Source: Deltaproteobacteria bacterium
Lineage (GTDB): Bacteria; Myxococcota_A; UBA796; SXON01
NCBI GenBank assembly: GCA_014191855.1
Contig: BJHF01000030.1
Location: forward strand, 1 to 62,361
DNA: 62,361 bases
Reading direction: 5' to 3'
This document shows, piece after piece, positions 16,470 through 25,287 of the stretch. Within the stretch, counting starts at the first letter, position 1. Every line of letters starts with the position of its first letter. The translations under genes and the position numbers were made by a program. The notes under the pieces were generated by a model. The model had not been told where the DNA came from. It worked only from the letters and a program-made list of their open reading frames with translations, and made no database searches.

Positions 16470-17231
16470 TTACGGTAGACCGCCATGCGCGGCCCACCAG
16501 GCCGGGTGCACGTCGATGCGGCCCACCGCCTCTACCGGCCCTACGAGCACCAGCTCGTCCTCGATCGACACGGTGAGATCACCGCCTTCCATCCGCACGG
16601 TCACGGGTGAGGGCAAGAGCCCTCGCGCCACGCAGACGCTCGCCACGGCGCACGCGCTCGACCCGCTCGAAAGCGTCTCCCCCGCGCCACGCTCCCAGAT
16701 TCGGGCGTGCGCGACGCCATCACGAACCTCGACAAACTGCACGTTTGTCCGCCCCTCCACGCTCGCCTCCACCGCGGCGCCCACCGCGCGCCACTCCTCG
16801 GGCTGCGAGAAGATCACGGCGTGCGGATTGCCCACGTCCACCCGCCAGGCGTCGTGACCACACCGCCGCTCCGGCCCCCACATCCGCGCCGGGCCCATGC
16901 CCACCCGCACCGTGTCGCCCTCTACCGCACACCGCACCACGCCGCCCGGCGTCCATACCGTGAACCGGCGCGGAGCCCCCCGCTGGTGCACCTGCCAATG
17001 CGCGAAGATCCGAAGTCCGTTCCCGCTCTTCTCGGCCTCGCTCCCGTCGGGATTGTGAATGCGCAGCCCGAAGTCGGCGCCCGCGTGCGGGTGCACCGGC
17101 TCCAGCACGCCATCGCTCCCGACGCCGCGGTGGCGATCACACACGGCGCGCACGAGCGCGGGGTTGAGCCGCGAGCCGCCTTCGAACACGAGGTAGTCGT
17201 TGCCGAGGCCGTGGGCCCGCCAGAACCGCAT
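16470..17231 (-). CDS. dapF: Diaminopimelate epimerase homologue with both catalytic Cys replaced by Ser
   Basis: The 253-residue product has the DapF layout: FWRAHGLGNDYLVFEG at the start, NPDGSEAEKSGNGLRIFA at 60-77, GNPHAVIF, and ERGAGETLSSGSSACA at 180-195. DapF interconverts LL- and meso-diaminopimelate for lysine and peptidoglycan, using two cysteines in CGNG and ACGSGA contexts. Here both positions are serine (Ser69 and Ser189, AGC codons). Either this branch uses serine or another base, or the enzyme has a different substrate or is inactive. Length and the other motifs are otherwise normal. The start is 22 bases from the divergent nadK start. Confidence 0.8.
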   Translation of the reverse strand: MRFWRAHGLGNDYLVFEGGSRLNPALVRAVCDRHRGVGSDGVLEPVHPHAGADFGLRIHNPDGSEAEKSGNGLRIFAHWQVHQRGAPRRFTVWTPGGVVRCAVEGDTVRVGMGPARMWGPERRCGHDAWRVDVGNPHAVIFSQPEEWRAVGAAVEASVEGRTNVQFVEVRDGVAHARIWERGAGETLSSGSSACAVASVCVARGLLPSPVTVRMEGGDLTVSIEDELVLVGPVEAVGRIDVHPAWWAAHGGLP

Positions 17232-17253
17232 CGCGGCGGGTTATCCCGCGATC

Positions 17254-18012
17254 GTGCACCGCGTTGTGAGCAAGAACCCCGCCGCGGGCGCCTTCGCGAA
17301 GGCGTTGGACGCTGCGGGCCCGCTCCCCGCCCTCCCGGACGACCTGTGCCTCGTCCTCGGCGGGGATGGCACCATGCTCCAGGCGATCCACGATCATGGG
17401 GCAGCGCTCCGCTGGCTGGGGCTCAACTTTGGGCACCTCGGCTTCTTGATGAACGATCTCCCGGCGGAGAACGCGGTGGAGTACCTGCGGGGCCGGCTCG
17501 CGGCGAAGGCCTGGAGCACGCACGGGTTCTTGCGGCTCACGATGTCGGCGGTGTCGGCCGGCGGGCCCCGAACCGGCCTCGCGGTGAACGACGTGTACGT
17601 GGAGCGGCAAACGGGCACGACGTGCCACCTGCGCGTGTGGGTGGACGGGCATGCGCTCGCCGAACGCCTGGTTTGCGACGGGATCATTGCCGCCACGCCG
17701 CTCGGGAGCACGGCCTACAGCTTCTCCGCGGGCGGCGCGGCGAGCCACCCGCTGGTTCGAAGCATCCACCTCACCGCCATTTGCCCGCACGCCCCGAAAT
17801 TCGCCCCGATCGTGCTGCCAGAGGCCTCCCGAATCCGGATCGAGGTGTTGGACGCCGCGCGGCGCCCAGCCCGCGTGGTGGTCGACGGCATCGTGCACGA
17901 TGACGTGCATCATGTCGAGATCATGAGTCGCCAACAAGACGACGTTCAGTTGGCATTTTTCGATGATCACGACTTCATGCGAACGCTTTTGCGCAAGGTG
18001 TTGCGGCGGTAG
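17254..18012 (+). CDS. nadK: NAD kinase
   Basis: The product (252 residues from the GTG at 17254) carries [10 protein letters not shown], the ATP-NAD kinase signature, then NFGHLGFL, the NDVYVER segment, and [15 protein letters not shown]. It phosphorylates NAD to NADP in the cytoplasm. I chose the GTG giving MHRVVSKNP as a typical N-terminus. A TTG at 17200 would overlap the divergent dapF gene, and a GTG at 17266 is also possible. The promoter must lie within or very near dapF coding sequence. Confidence 0.9.
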   Translation: MHRVVSKNPAAGAFAKALDAAGPLPALPDDLCLVLGGDGTMLQAIHDHGAALRWLGLNFGHLGFLMNDLPAENAVEYLRGRLAAKAWSTHGFLRLTMSAVSAGGPRTGLAVNDVYVERQTGTTCHLRVWVDGHALAERLVCDGIIAATPLGSTAYSFSAGGAASHPLVRSIHLTAICPHAPKFAPIVLPEASRIRIEVLDAARRPARVVVDGIVHDDVHHVEIMSRQQDDVQLAFFDDHDFMRTLLRKVLRR

Positions 18013-18077
18013 TGAACGGGCGGCTCGGGCCAGCCGCGCTGCGGCGCGATAGATCGGGCGCCCCTCCTGGAGCCAAC

Positions 18078-19151
18078 GTGGATCTTCGTCGCATCACGGA
18101 GCTGCTCGGAAACGACGCAGAGTCGCTGCTCACCCACACCTGCACCGGCATCCCCAAGGCGCGGATCGCGCTTCCCGGGCCCGACTTCGCGGAGCGCGTG
18201 TGGATGGACAGTGATCGGTCGCCGCGGGTGATCGGCAGCCTGCAGCGCATTTACGACGGGGGTCGGCTGGGCGGCACCGGGTACGTGTCCATCCTCCCAG
18301 TGGACCAGGGCATCGAGCACAGCGCCGGCGCGAGCTTCGCGAAGAACCCGGATTACTTCGATCCGAAGAACATCGTCGAGCTGGCGATGGAGGGCGGCTG
18401 CAATGCGGTGGCGAGCACCTACGGTGTGCTGGGGATGTGCGCCCGGCGCTACGCCCATCGCATCCCGTTCATCGTGAAGGTGAACCACAACGAGCTGCTC
18501 ACCTACCCGAACAAGTTCGATCAGGTGCTCTTCGGCAGCATGAAGCAGGCCGCGGACATGGGCGCTGCGGCGGTGGGCGCGACGATCTACTTCGGGAGCC
18601 CAGAATCCGCGCGGCAGATCGTGGAGGTGAGCACGGCCTTCGCGATGGCGCACGAGCTAGGCATGGCGACAGTGTTGTGGTGCTATCTCCGGAACAATTC
18701 CTTCAAGAAGGACGGTGTGGACTACCATGCCGCGGCCGACCTCACGGGGCAGGCCAACCACCTCGGCGCCACCATCCAGGCCGACATCGTGAAGCAGAAG
18801 CTGCCGGAGAACAACGGCGGCTACAACGCCCTGAACTTCGCGGGGTCGAGCTACGGGAAAACCGACAAGCGCATCTACACGGAGCTCTGCACCGAAAGCC
18901 CGATCGACCTGGTTCGCTACCAGGTGGCCAACGGCTACATGGGGAGGATCGGGCTCATCAACTCCGGCGGGGCCTCCAGCGGGGAGAGCGATCTGGCGGA
19001 GGCGGTGCGCACGGCGGTGATCAACAAGCGCGGCGGCGGCATGGGCCTGATCTCCGGCCGCAAAGCCTTCCAGAAGCCGCGTGAGCAGGGCGTTGAGCTC
19101 CTGCACTCCATCCAGGATGTGTACCGCTGCGGCGGGGTCACGGTGGCCTAA
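18078..19151 (+). CDS. fbaB: Class I fructose-bisphosphate aldolase (FbaB/DhnA type)
   Basis: The 357-residue product is strongly similar throughout to E. coli Fba[69 protein letters not shown] and GLINSGGA. The enzyme forms a Schiff base with dihydroxyacetone phosphate and splits or joins fructose 1,6-bisphosphate in glycolysis and gluconeogenesis. The start is the GTG at 18078, which follows CCTGGAGCC by six bases. It is 65 bases downstream of nadK. Confidence 0.93.
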   Translation: MDLRRITELLGNDAESLLTHTCTGIPKARIALPGPDFAERVWMDSDRSPRVIGSLQRIYDGGRLGGTGYVSILPVDQGIEHSAGASFAKNPDYFDPKNIVELAMEGGCNAVASTYGVLGMCARRYAHRIPFIVKVNHNELLTYPNKFDQVLFGSMKQAADMGAAAVGATIYFGSPESARQIVEVSTAFAMAHELGMATVLWCYLRNNSFKKDGVDYHAAADLTGQANHLGATIQADIVKQKLPENNGGYNALNFAGSSYGKTDKRIYTELCTESPIDLVRYQVANGYMGRIGLINSGGASSGESDLAEAVRTAVINKRGGGMGLISGRKAFQKPREQGVELLHSIQDVYRCGGVTVA

Positions 19152-19153
19152 CG

Positions 19154-19393
19154 GTGTCGGCGGCGCTGGGTCAGGGACTTGTCGGGGTGCCGACGGAGCA
19201 GCTCACGGCGCTGTTTCGCGCGCTCGTGCGCGGGGAGTTGAACTGCCCGCCTACCGCCTGGGAATTTGCGAGGCACGGGCTCCAGTCCTGGCAGGCCGAG
19301 CTGCTCGATGTGTTCCGGGGGCTCGACGAAGCGGGTGTGCGCGCCGTGCTCGTCGTGGTGTTGGCGGAGCGCAAGCCGCGCATAGCTTCGTAG
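19154..19393 (+). CDS. Small conserved-looking protein downstream of the aldolase
   Basis: A GTG two bases after the fbaB stop opens a 79-residue frame. It contains CPPTAWEFARHGLQSWQAEL and LDEAGVRAVLVVVLAER, predicted as mostly helical and soluble. No family is recognised. Tight spacing to fbaB and sensible amino acid composition support it as real; function unknown. Confidence 0.5.
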   Translation: MSAALGQGLVGVPTEQLTALFRALVRGELNCPPTAWEFARHGLQSWQAELLDVFRGLDEAGVRAVLVVVLAERKPRIAS

Positions 19394-19470
19394 GCGGAGA
19401 GGGCGGCTACGGTTCGTACCTGGGAAGGATCGACGAAGCTCCCTGCTCCACGCTATTGTGGAGGCGGTCC

Positions 19471-20100
19471 ATGTTGTTGATTGTCGCCACCTTCGCGTTC
19501 GCCTGCGATGAGCCCGTGTTCAGCCTGCTGCCGGTCCCTGCCGCGCCGGCCGACGGCAAGGGCGTCATCACGGGAGACGGCGTGCTCGACGGTCGGGAGG
19601 TCCTCGGCGTGCGCTTCTCGATGCACAGCGCCTACCCGGTAGAGGTGTGGAAACGTGTGCTGGGAACACCGGAACATCAGGACGACTGGGTGCCGGATCG
19701 CTTCGGCTACGATCTGGTGGAGAAGCTGGACGCTTCCCACATGTACCTGAGGATCAACGTCGGCTTGATCTTCGGCGCTGTCCAAGTGCGGCGGCAGCTC
19801 GTTGCCCACGTACGAGACTACGAGCGCGCGGGCACCTACGTCACCTGCTGGAAGATGGTCGACCCGGCGCCGTACGAAGCCCAGCTTGCCCGCCTCGCGA
19901 ACGACGCCGACTGGGAGACCACCAGCGCGGGTTGGTGGAGCGTTACGCCCGAGGGAACCGGGAGCTTGGTGGGCTACCAGTGGTGGACGGTGGCGGGCAA
20001 GGTGCCGGTGCCGATCATGAAGTTCGGCGCGTCGCGAACCCTCCCCGACTTGATGGATGCCTTCGACGCCCACGCCCAGGCGCTCGCGCAGGGAAGCTGA
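19471..20100 (+). CDS. Lipoprotein, possibly of the START/SRPBCC fold
   Basis: The ATG at 19471 follows GGAGGCGGTCC. The 209-residue product begins MLLIVATFAFACDEPVFS, with lipobox AFAC. The body alternates strands and helices. It has a long C-terminal helix (TLPDLMDAFDAHAQALAQ) and a WWSVTPEG...LVGYQWWTVAGKVP stretch, reminiscent of START-type lipid-binding domains. That fold call is a guess from pattern. The next gene starts 31 bases later. Confidence 0.6.
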   Translation: MLLIVATFAFACDEPVFSLLPVPAAPADGKGVITGDGVLDGREVLGVRFSMHSAYPVEVWKRVLGTPEHQDDWVPDRFGYDLVEKLDASHMYLRINVGLIFGAVQVRRQLVAHVRDYERAGTYVTCWKMVDPAPYEAQLARLANDADWETTSAGWWSVTPEGTGSLVGYQWWTVAGKVPVPIMKFGASRTLPDLMDAFDAHAQALAQGS

Positions 20101-20130
20101 CGCAGCGAAGCAGGTTAACGGCGCCCCCTC

Positions 20131-21864
20131 GTGAAGCTCCTCGCTCCCAGGGTCGTGGCCGCAGTCGTGGCCCTGCTGTTTTCAGCGCCCGCCTGGGCGA
20201 AGAAGGTGGATGCGATCCAGAAGCTGGTCGCGGCAGGAAAGTGCAGCGACATCGTGGCGAAGGTGGACGAGTGGGAGGCCCGCTCCGCGCTCGGCGACGA
20301 GGAGGCGGAGCTCAAACGCATGCGCGCTGAGGCTGCGTTCTGCGTGGCCAAGCAGGCCGACAGCCTGCCGGCCCTGGAGGGCTTCCTGGGCCGCTATCCG
20401 GACGCGCCCGATGCGAAGGCGGCGCGGGAGCGGCTGTTGGAGATCGCGTTCTCCACCGCCCAGTCCGAGGGCACCTCGGCCGCGATGAAGGCCTTCATTG
20501 CCCGTTATCCGGATAGCCCCTACGTGGACCGCGCACGCAAGCAGGAGGAGGCCTGGGCCTTCGATGACGCCGCGCGACAGGGCACACCAGAAGCGATCCG
20601 GGTGTTCATCGCCGAGCATCCTGGCTCCTCGATGCGCGAACAGGCGTGGGAGGCGCTGGTGCAGGCCACGCCCGGCATCTACCTGCTCACGGCCGGAGCC
20701 GAGCCGCGACCGCTGGCGGGCGTCGAGGTGACTGGCGACACCCTGGCGATGCCCGTGGGAGTGCCTTCGGCGGACGCCCTCCCCATCGTCGGGGTGAACC
20801 TGCCGGGCGCCGGCCGCGGAGAAACCAGCGAATGGTGGGCGCTTCGCGGCATCGTGTACGACGAGGAGGGGGTGCCGCGGCTGGTCGACGCGTCGCCGCT
20901 CGGGGCGGCGTTGGGGGCCAGACTCGGGGCGGCGCCGCCGGGGCCAGGTGCCGGCTTGCTCACCATGATCCGGGCGCCGGGCTCCCACGTTGCCCGGGTC
21001 GCGACAACCCGGAGCCCGCTGGCGCTGCCCGGGTACTGCGCGGGGTTCGCCCGGTTCGCGTTCGTGCTCACGACCCCCGGGCAGGGCGCGATGGCCTATC
21101 CGTTCGGCGTCAATTGCCCACAAACGGAGCCGCCGCCCTCATCGATCGGTCTGGTGCTGGAGATGCTCGACGCGGCCGAGGCCGGCGATCGACCCACGGC
21201 GCGTTCGAAGTGGGCCGCGTTCCTGGCTCGGGCGGACAGCGAGTCCCTTCGCGACTGGCTTTTCGTGTCGGCTGGCGGGGATCCCTACAAGGTGTACGTG
21301 GAGGATCGGCCCGCGGTTGGGGACTGGGTGGTGTGGACGACGCAGACCGACGGGAGCCTGCTTTCGAGCTGGGTGCGCGCCGATGAGGAGAGCACGCGGG
21401 TGCTGGCGATGCGCCCCGGCTGGGCGGTCATCGCGAACGATGCGCTTCGCACGACGGTGGGCGATCCGGCCTGCGAGCGTTTGGCGGGATCGATCGGGGC
21501 GACGCTCTTCTGCGCCGCGGACGAGGCGCCCCACATCTTCTCGTTCGAGGCCTCGCCCCTGCCGTTTGCGATGCCCTCCGAGGCGGCGCTCGCGTCCGCA
21601 GGCTTCGTTCGTGCGCCGACGGTCGAGCAGATCGTCGCGGTGGGGCCGCGCTGGCGCGACGGGGTTTTGATGGGCGCTTGGCGCGTGCGCACGACGGTGC
21701 AGGCCGACGTGCTGGCGGCGGCGCCCGCCGAGTGGGCGGAGGCGCTTGGCGCAACGCCCGCGTTGGGGCGATGGTTGGCTACAAACGCGGGATCATCCCC
21801 GTTCGGTGCGTCGCGGGTGAGCGCGAACGCGGCGGCGATCTATGGGGCGTTTCAGGGGCCGTGA
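20131..21864 (+). CDS. Secreted protein with N-terminal TPR-like helical repeats
   Basis: A GTG at 20131 gives a 577-residue protein with a clear signal peptide (VKLLAPRVVAAVVALLFSAP ending AWA). Residues about 25-190 are alpha-helical repeats. They include LEGFLGRYPDAPDAKAARER, MKAFIARYPDSPYVDRARKQ and IRVFIAEHPGSSMREQAWEA, which are TPR-like units with the RYPdsp signature seen in outer-membrane assembly and cell-division proteins. The C-terminal 380 residues are strand-rich and unrecognised. Confidence 0.65.
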   Translation: MKLLAPRVVAAVVALLFSAPAWAKKVDAIQKLVAAGKCSDIVAKVDEWEARSALGDEEAELKRMRAEAAFCVAKQADSLPALEGFLGRYPDAPDAKAARERLLEIAFSTAQSEGTSAAMKAFIARYPDSPYVDRARKQEEAWAFDDAARQGTPEAIRVFIAEHPGSSMREQAWEALVQATPGIYLLTAGAEPRPLAGVEVTGDTLAMPVGVPSADALPIVGVNLPGAGRGETSEWWALRGIVYDEEGVPRLVDASPLGAALGARLGAAPPGPGAGLLTMIRAPGSHVARVATTRSPLALPGYCAGFARFAFVLTTPGQGAMAYPFGVNCPQTEPPPSSIGLVLEMLDAAEAGDRPTARSKWAAFLARADSESLRDWLFVSAGGDPYKVYVEDRPAVGDWVVWTTQTDGSLLSSWVRADEESTRVLAMRPGWAVIANDALRTTVGDPACERLAGSIGATLFCAADEAPHIFSFEASPLPFAMPSEAALASAGFVRAPTVEQIVAVGPRWRDGVLMGAWRVRTTVQADVLAAAPAEWAEALGATPALGRWLATNAGSSPFGASRVSANAAAIYGAFQGP

Positions 21865-21911
21865 GGGGGCTTCGGGCTTCGGGGGGCGGGCTACGGGGCG
21901 CCCTTCGCTGT

Positions 21912-21939
21912 CCTTCCCCCGGCTCCTGCCGGGGGAAGG
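21912..21939. repeat. REP-like palindrome in the gap between convergent genes
   Basis: A perfect 12-bp inverted repeat with a four-base loop (TCCT) lies between the genes ending at 21864 and 22043. It is followed by AAGGTGGCCGCAGGCCGGAT. Palindromes joined to AAGGTG..CCG..GG..CGGATG occur as dispersed extragenic repeats in many proteobacteria. There is no T-run, so a simple terminator is less likely. The rest of this 178-base gap shows nothing else. Confidence 0.5.
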
Positions 21940-22042
21940 TGGCCGCAGGCCGGATGGGGGCAGCCGAGAATTCCCCCGTCCGATCTGAGAAAAATGACCT
22001 TGAAACCGTCTCTCATCGTGGGGGGCGGCCGCTACTCGGCTT

Positions 22043-23413
22043 TCAATCCCCCCGAACCCCCGCCTTCACCGGCGCATCCGGCGCGTTCGCGAGCTGCCAC
22101 AACAGGGCCGCGAGCGCCCCGGTGGAGTCCGCCAGCGCCGCCGGATCGATCTTGTCCACGGTGTCGGCGTCGGTGTGGTGAACGTCAAAATAGTGGCTGT
22201 CATCCGGCAACAAGCCGATCGCCAGCACGCCGTCGTGCGTGAGCGGGGAGATGTCGGCCCCGCCGCCGTCGGGCCGGGTGAACAAGCCACTTCCTGCCAG
22301 CATCGGCGTCAGCCACGCCTGCTGGGCCTCCGACGCGGTGGTGCCGAAGCCCTGGGGTGCACCGCCGCCGATGTCGCTCTCGACCGCCGCCACGTGTCGC
22401 TCGCTGCCGTGCGCGGCGAAATACGCCTTCCCGCCCCGGAGTCCGTTCTCCTCGTTCGCGAACAACACCACGCGGATCGTGCGCTTCGGCGCCCCGGCCT
22501 TCGCCACGAGCCGCAGCGCCTCCACGCTCTCGACGATGCCTGCGCCGTCGTCTGCTGCGCCCTGCCCGACGTCCCAACTGTCGAGATGTCCGCCGATCAC
22601 CACGATCTCCTCGGGTCGGCCGGTGCCCCGAAGCTCGCCAATCACGTTCACCGCGTCCGCGTCCGGCTCGGTGTGGGGCGTGAGCCGGAGCTTCACCCGT
22701 ACCTCGCCCGCGCCCGCCAACCGCGAGAGCCGTTCCGCGTCTTCCACCGTGATTGCGGCGGCCGGGATCTTCGGCTGGGCTTCGTCGTACCCCAGCGCGC
22801 CGGTGTGGAGCGTGTGCAACGAGCGCGTCGTGACCGAGCGCACGAGCACGGCGACGGCGCCAAACGCCGCGGCCTTCGAGGCCCCGCCGCCGCGGTAGGC
22901 CACGGCATCGCCGTAGTGATCGATGGAGGGCGTGCCTGGGAGCATCGGGTGGTTGTAGAGGACGATCTTCCCGTTCACGGCGGCGCTCAGCTCGGTGAAG
23001 TCGCGGATCACGACGATGGGCGCTTCGATCCCGGCGTCAGGCGTGGCCACGCTCCCGCCGAGGGCCAGCACCCGGAGCGGCTCGGCCCGCGGCCCGGTCA
23101 CCGCGAGGCTCGCCTCACCGCGCACCCACACCGGCACCTTCACGGGATCGAGCGTCACCTTCAGCCCATCGGCCTTGAGCCAGGCCGCCCCGATCGCCTC
23201 CGCGCGCTTCTGGCCCGGTGAGCCGGCGAGTCGGTGGCCGGCACCATCGCACAGCTCCACTAGCCGCGCGTAGATGTGTTCCCGATCTGCTTGGGCCAAC
23301 GCGCGGAACCGTTGCCATTCGACACCAGTCGGGTTCCATGCCGCAACAGTCTCGCCAGCCGACGCGGTGGGCGCGGTGACGCAAGCGAAAACAAGCAGGA
23401 GGATCATGGGCAT
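22043..23413 (-). CDS. M28-family zinc aminopeptidase/carboxypeptidase Q-like lipoprotein
   Basis: From the ATG at 23413 the 456-residue product begins MPMILLLVFACVTAPT, with a lipobox at VFAC. A protease-associated domain lies about residues 120-240. The M28 catalytic core has IGGHLDSWDVGQGAADDGAG (metal His and Asp), FANEENGLRGG (catalytic and bridging Glu), VESDIGG (Asp) and DVHHTDADT (His). The arrangement resembles plasma glutamate carboxypeptidase (carboxypeptidase Q). It should cleave peptides in the periplasm or outside. AAGGGG lies just upstream of the start; an ATG at 23407 is an alternative. Confidence 0.85.
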   Translation of the reverse strand: MPMILLLVFACVTAPTASAGETVAAWNPTGVEWQRFRALAQADREHIYARLVELCDGAGHRLAGSPGQKRAEAIGAAWLKADGLKVTLDPVKVPVWVRGEASLAVTGPRAEPLRVLALGGSVATPDAGIEAPIVVIRDFTELSAAVNGKIVLYNHPMLPGTPSIDHYGDAVAYRGGGASKAAAFGAVAVLVRSVTTRSLHTLHTGALGYDEAQPKIPAAAITVEDAERLSRLAGAGEVRVKLRLTPHTEPDADAVNVIGELRGTGRPEEIVVIGGHLDSWDVGQGAADDGAGIVESVEALRLVAKAGAPKRTIRVVLFANEENGLRGGKAYFAAHGSERHVAAVESDIGGGAPQGFGTTASEAQQAWLTPMLAGSGLFTRPDGGGADISPLTHDGVLAIGLLPDDSHYFDVHHTDADTVDKIDPAALADSTGALAALLWQLANAPDAPVKAGVRGD

Positions 23414-23453
23414 CGGCCCCTTTACCGGCTCCGCCCGTGCTACGCTCGGCGTA

Positions 23454-23993
23454 ATGACCGCTCTAGTGCTCGGTTTCGGCGCGTTTCGGGACGTTTTGGA
23501 CAATCCGTCCTCACGACTCGCGCGGAGCATCGATGGGCGAATCGTAGGCGTCAGACAAACGATATTGCGCGGCTTCGAGATGCCAGTGTCGTACGAGCGT
23601 TGCTTCGACCAGACGCTGGCGCTCGCCGCGGAGCACCGTCCCGCGTTTGTTCTGGGATTTGGCGTGGCGGCCGGGCGCGTGGCCGCCTTGGTGGAGAGCA
23701 CCGCGCGCAACCGCGCGAACCACACCATCGCCGACGTGGATGGGTCGTTCATCTCGGAACACGGCAGCGGTCCGTTGCAGATCGAGAGCCGGTACGCCGC
23801 TTCTTTGGCGAACGCGCTCGGGCTCGGGTGCAGCCCGGACGCCGGGGAGTACGTTTGCAACTCATGGATGTACCGTGTGCTCCGCGCCGGCTTGCCCGCC
23901 GCGTTCGTGCACCTGCCAGCGGAGGGGCTGGACGCTGACCGGGTCGCCGAAGGATTCGGTCGGTTCCTCGACGCCGAGTTCGCCCGCGGCTAG
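23454..23993 (+). CDS. Pyroglutamyl-peptidase I-like (C15 family) protein
   Basis: The 179-residue product follows the pyrrolidone-carboxylate peptidase plan: LVLGFGAFRDVLDNPSSRLA at the N-terminus, VLGFGVAAGRVAALVES, the CNSWMYR segment with the nucleophilic Cys, and FVHLPAEG with the catalytic His. The family removes N-terminal pyroglutamate. It is shorter than the usual 210-220 residues, mainly in the middle, so activity is likely but not certain. It is divergent from the M28 peptidase gene. Confidence 0.7.
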   Translation: MTALVLGFGAFRDVLDNPSSRLARSIDGRIVGVRQTILRGFEMPVSYERCFDQTLALAAEHRPAFVLGFGVAAGRVAALVESTARNRANHTIADVDGSFISEHGSGPLQIESRYAASLANALGLGCSPDAGEYVCNSWMYRVLRAGLPAAFVHLPAEGLDADRVAEGFGRFLDAEFARG

Positions 23994-24001
23994 GGCCTCT
24001 C

Positions 24002-24529
24002 ATGGGCTTGTGGCTGCTCCTCGCGTGCTCGCCGGCCTGGCACCCGCCCGAGGTCGGGCGATTCTCGGTGTCGCCGCCGGAGGGCTGGGAGATCTCGAGG
24101 AACTACCGCTTCTTCGGTGCGGATACCTTCGTGGTGAGCCGGGGTGCGGCGTCGATGAGCGTGTCCGTTCGGCCGGATTCGGGTCGCGCTCAGGCGCTGC
24201 CACTCGATCTCGTGGCCGGCGTACGCGCGCTGTCGTGGGGGCGTCGGGTCGGGGTGGAGAACGCGGTGCTCGTGGAGCAGGACATCGAGGTGGACGGTCG
24301 CCGCGCGTGTGCGGTTACCGGGATGCGGCGTTGGCGAACGGCAACCACCGGGTACACGATGGTGGTGCTGCGGGCGCCCGGCGAGATCGTGGAGCTGGTG
24401 CTGCACGCACCGTATGTGGAGCTGGATGCGCACGCCGCCGAATGGGGGCGCTTCCTCGATGGTTTTCACCTGACCGCGGCGCCCGAGGGCGACATTCCCC
24501 TGTTCTCGGAGGATGCGTGGCGACGCTGA
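24002..24529 (+). CDS. Lipoprotein of unknown function
   Basis: The 175-residue product begins MGLWLLLACSPAWHPP; eight residues precede the lipobox Cys. The body (FSVSPPEGWEISRN, then MVVLRAPGEIVELVLHAP) resembles small 'PsbP/DUF1795-like' beta-sheet domains that start with 'f.v..P.gW'. It begins eight bases after the preceding gene and overlaps the next by 13 bases. Confidence 0.65.
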   Translation: MGLWLLLACSPAWHPPEVGRFSVSPPEGWEISRNYRFFGADTFVVSRGAASMSVSVRPDSGRAQALPLDLVAGVRALSWGRRVGVENAVLVEQDIEVDGRRACAVTGMRRWRTATTGYTMVVLRAPGEIVELVLHAPYVELDAHAAEWGRFLDGFHLTAAPEGDIPLFSEDAWRR

Positions 24530-25287
24530 CGTGCGAGCTCCTGCGTCGCGAGGGGGACTCGTCGTTTCCCTGTGTTGTACGTACACAAGAGGGGCGAGTG
24601 CTGCGCCTTCACGGGGATGCTGCCCCCAAGCACGCGCGGTGGCTCGGCATGTGCGACGGCACGGCCGTTTGGTCAGAGCCCGCCGACGCGGCCGGCCCCG
24701 GCCTCGGGCAGCACCTTGAGATCGATGTCGCCGAGCTGATCGACGAGGTGGGGGTGGCGTTCGGCCCGGACGGGGGCGGCGGGGGGCTGTTCGATGGGCC
24801 CGGGGAGAGCTCGTTGACGGGGGAGCGAACCGGCGTCGCGACCGAGGAGGCGGGGGCGGAGCAGCAGCGCACCGCGGTGCTCGCCTGGATCGCCGCCAGC
24901 CTTGGCGAACCACACCCGTTGGAAGCTCAGGGGCCACCGTGCACGGCGCTCCGGGCAAGGATCGCGGATGAACCTCCAGATCTTCTCCCGAGCCTGAGCA
25001 CGCTCTCGGCGCCTCGGGATGGCCGGGTGTTGCGCCCGCCGCCGCCCACGCCCGCGTCGCTCCATGCTGACGGCGACGACGCCGTTACGCAGGTTGATCT
25101 TCTCGTTCCCGTGGCCTCCACCCTGCCCGACACGACCGGTACTGGCGCAGCGACGACGACCGGGGGCGTGAGTCGGTGGCTCACCGCGGAGCGGGTCATC
25201 CGCCTTGCGCCCTGGGTGGCCCTCGCCCTGCTCGCGATCAGCGCCGGGGCTTGGTGGGTGTTCGTGGTACCGCTTTACCCGGATTGA
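24517..25287 (+). CDS. Tail-anchored protein of unknown function
   Basis: A GTG at 24517, inside the end of the preceding gene, gives 256 residues. An N-terminal segment (TCELLRREGDSSFPCVVRTQ) leads into a charged domain. A Pro/Thr/Ala-rich region follows, then a single C-terminal membrane helix (IRLAPWVALALLAISAGAWW) with only a short tail. The bulk should face the cytoplasm. No family is recognised. Its last 50 bases overlap the 3' end of the convergent tgt gene. Confidence 0.55.
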   Translation: MATLTCELLRREGDSSFPCVVRTQEGRVLRLHGDAAPKHARWLGMCDGTAVWSEPADAAGPGLGQHLEIDVAELIDEVGVAFGPDGGGGGLFDGPGESSLTGERTGVATEEAGAEQQRTAVLAWIAASLGEPHPLEAQGPPCTALRARIADEPPDLLPSLSTLSAPRDGRVLRPPPPTPASLHADGDDAVTQVDLLVPVASTLPDTTGTGAATTTGGVSRWLTAERVIRLAPWVALALLAISAGAWWVFVVPLYPD

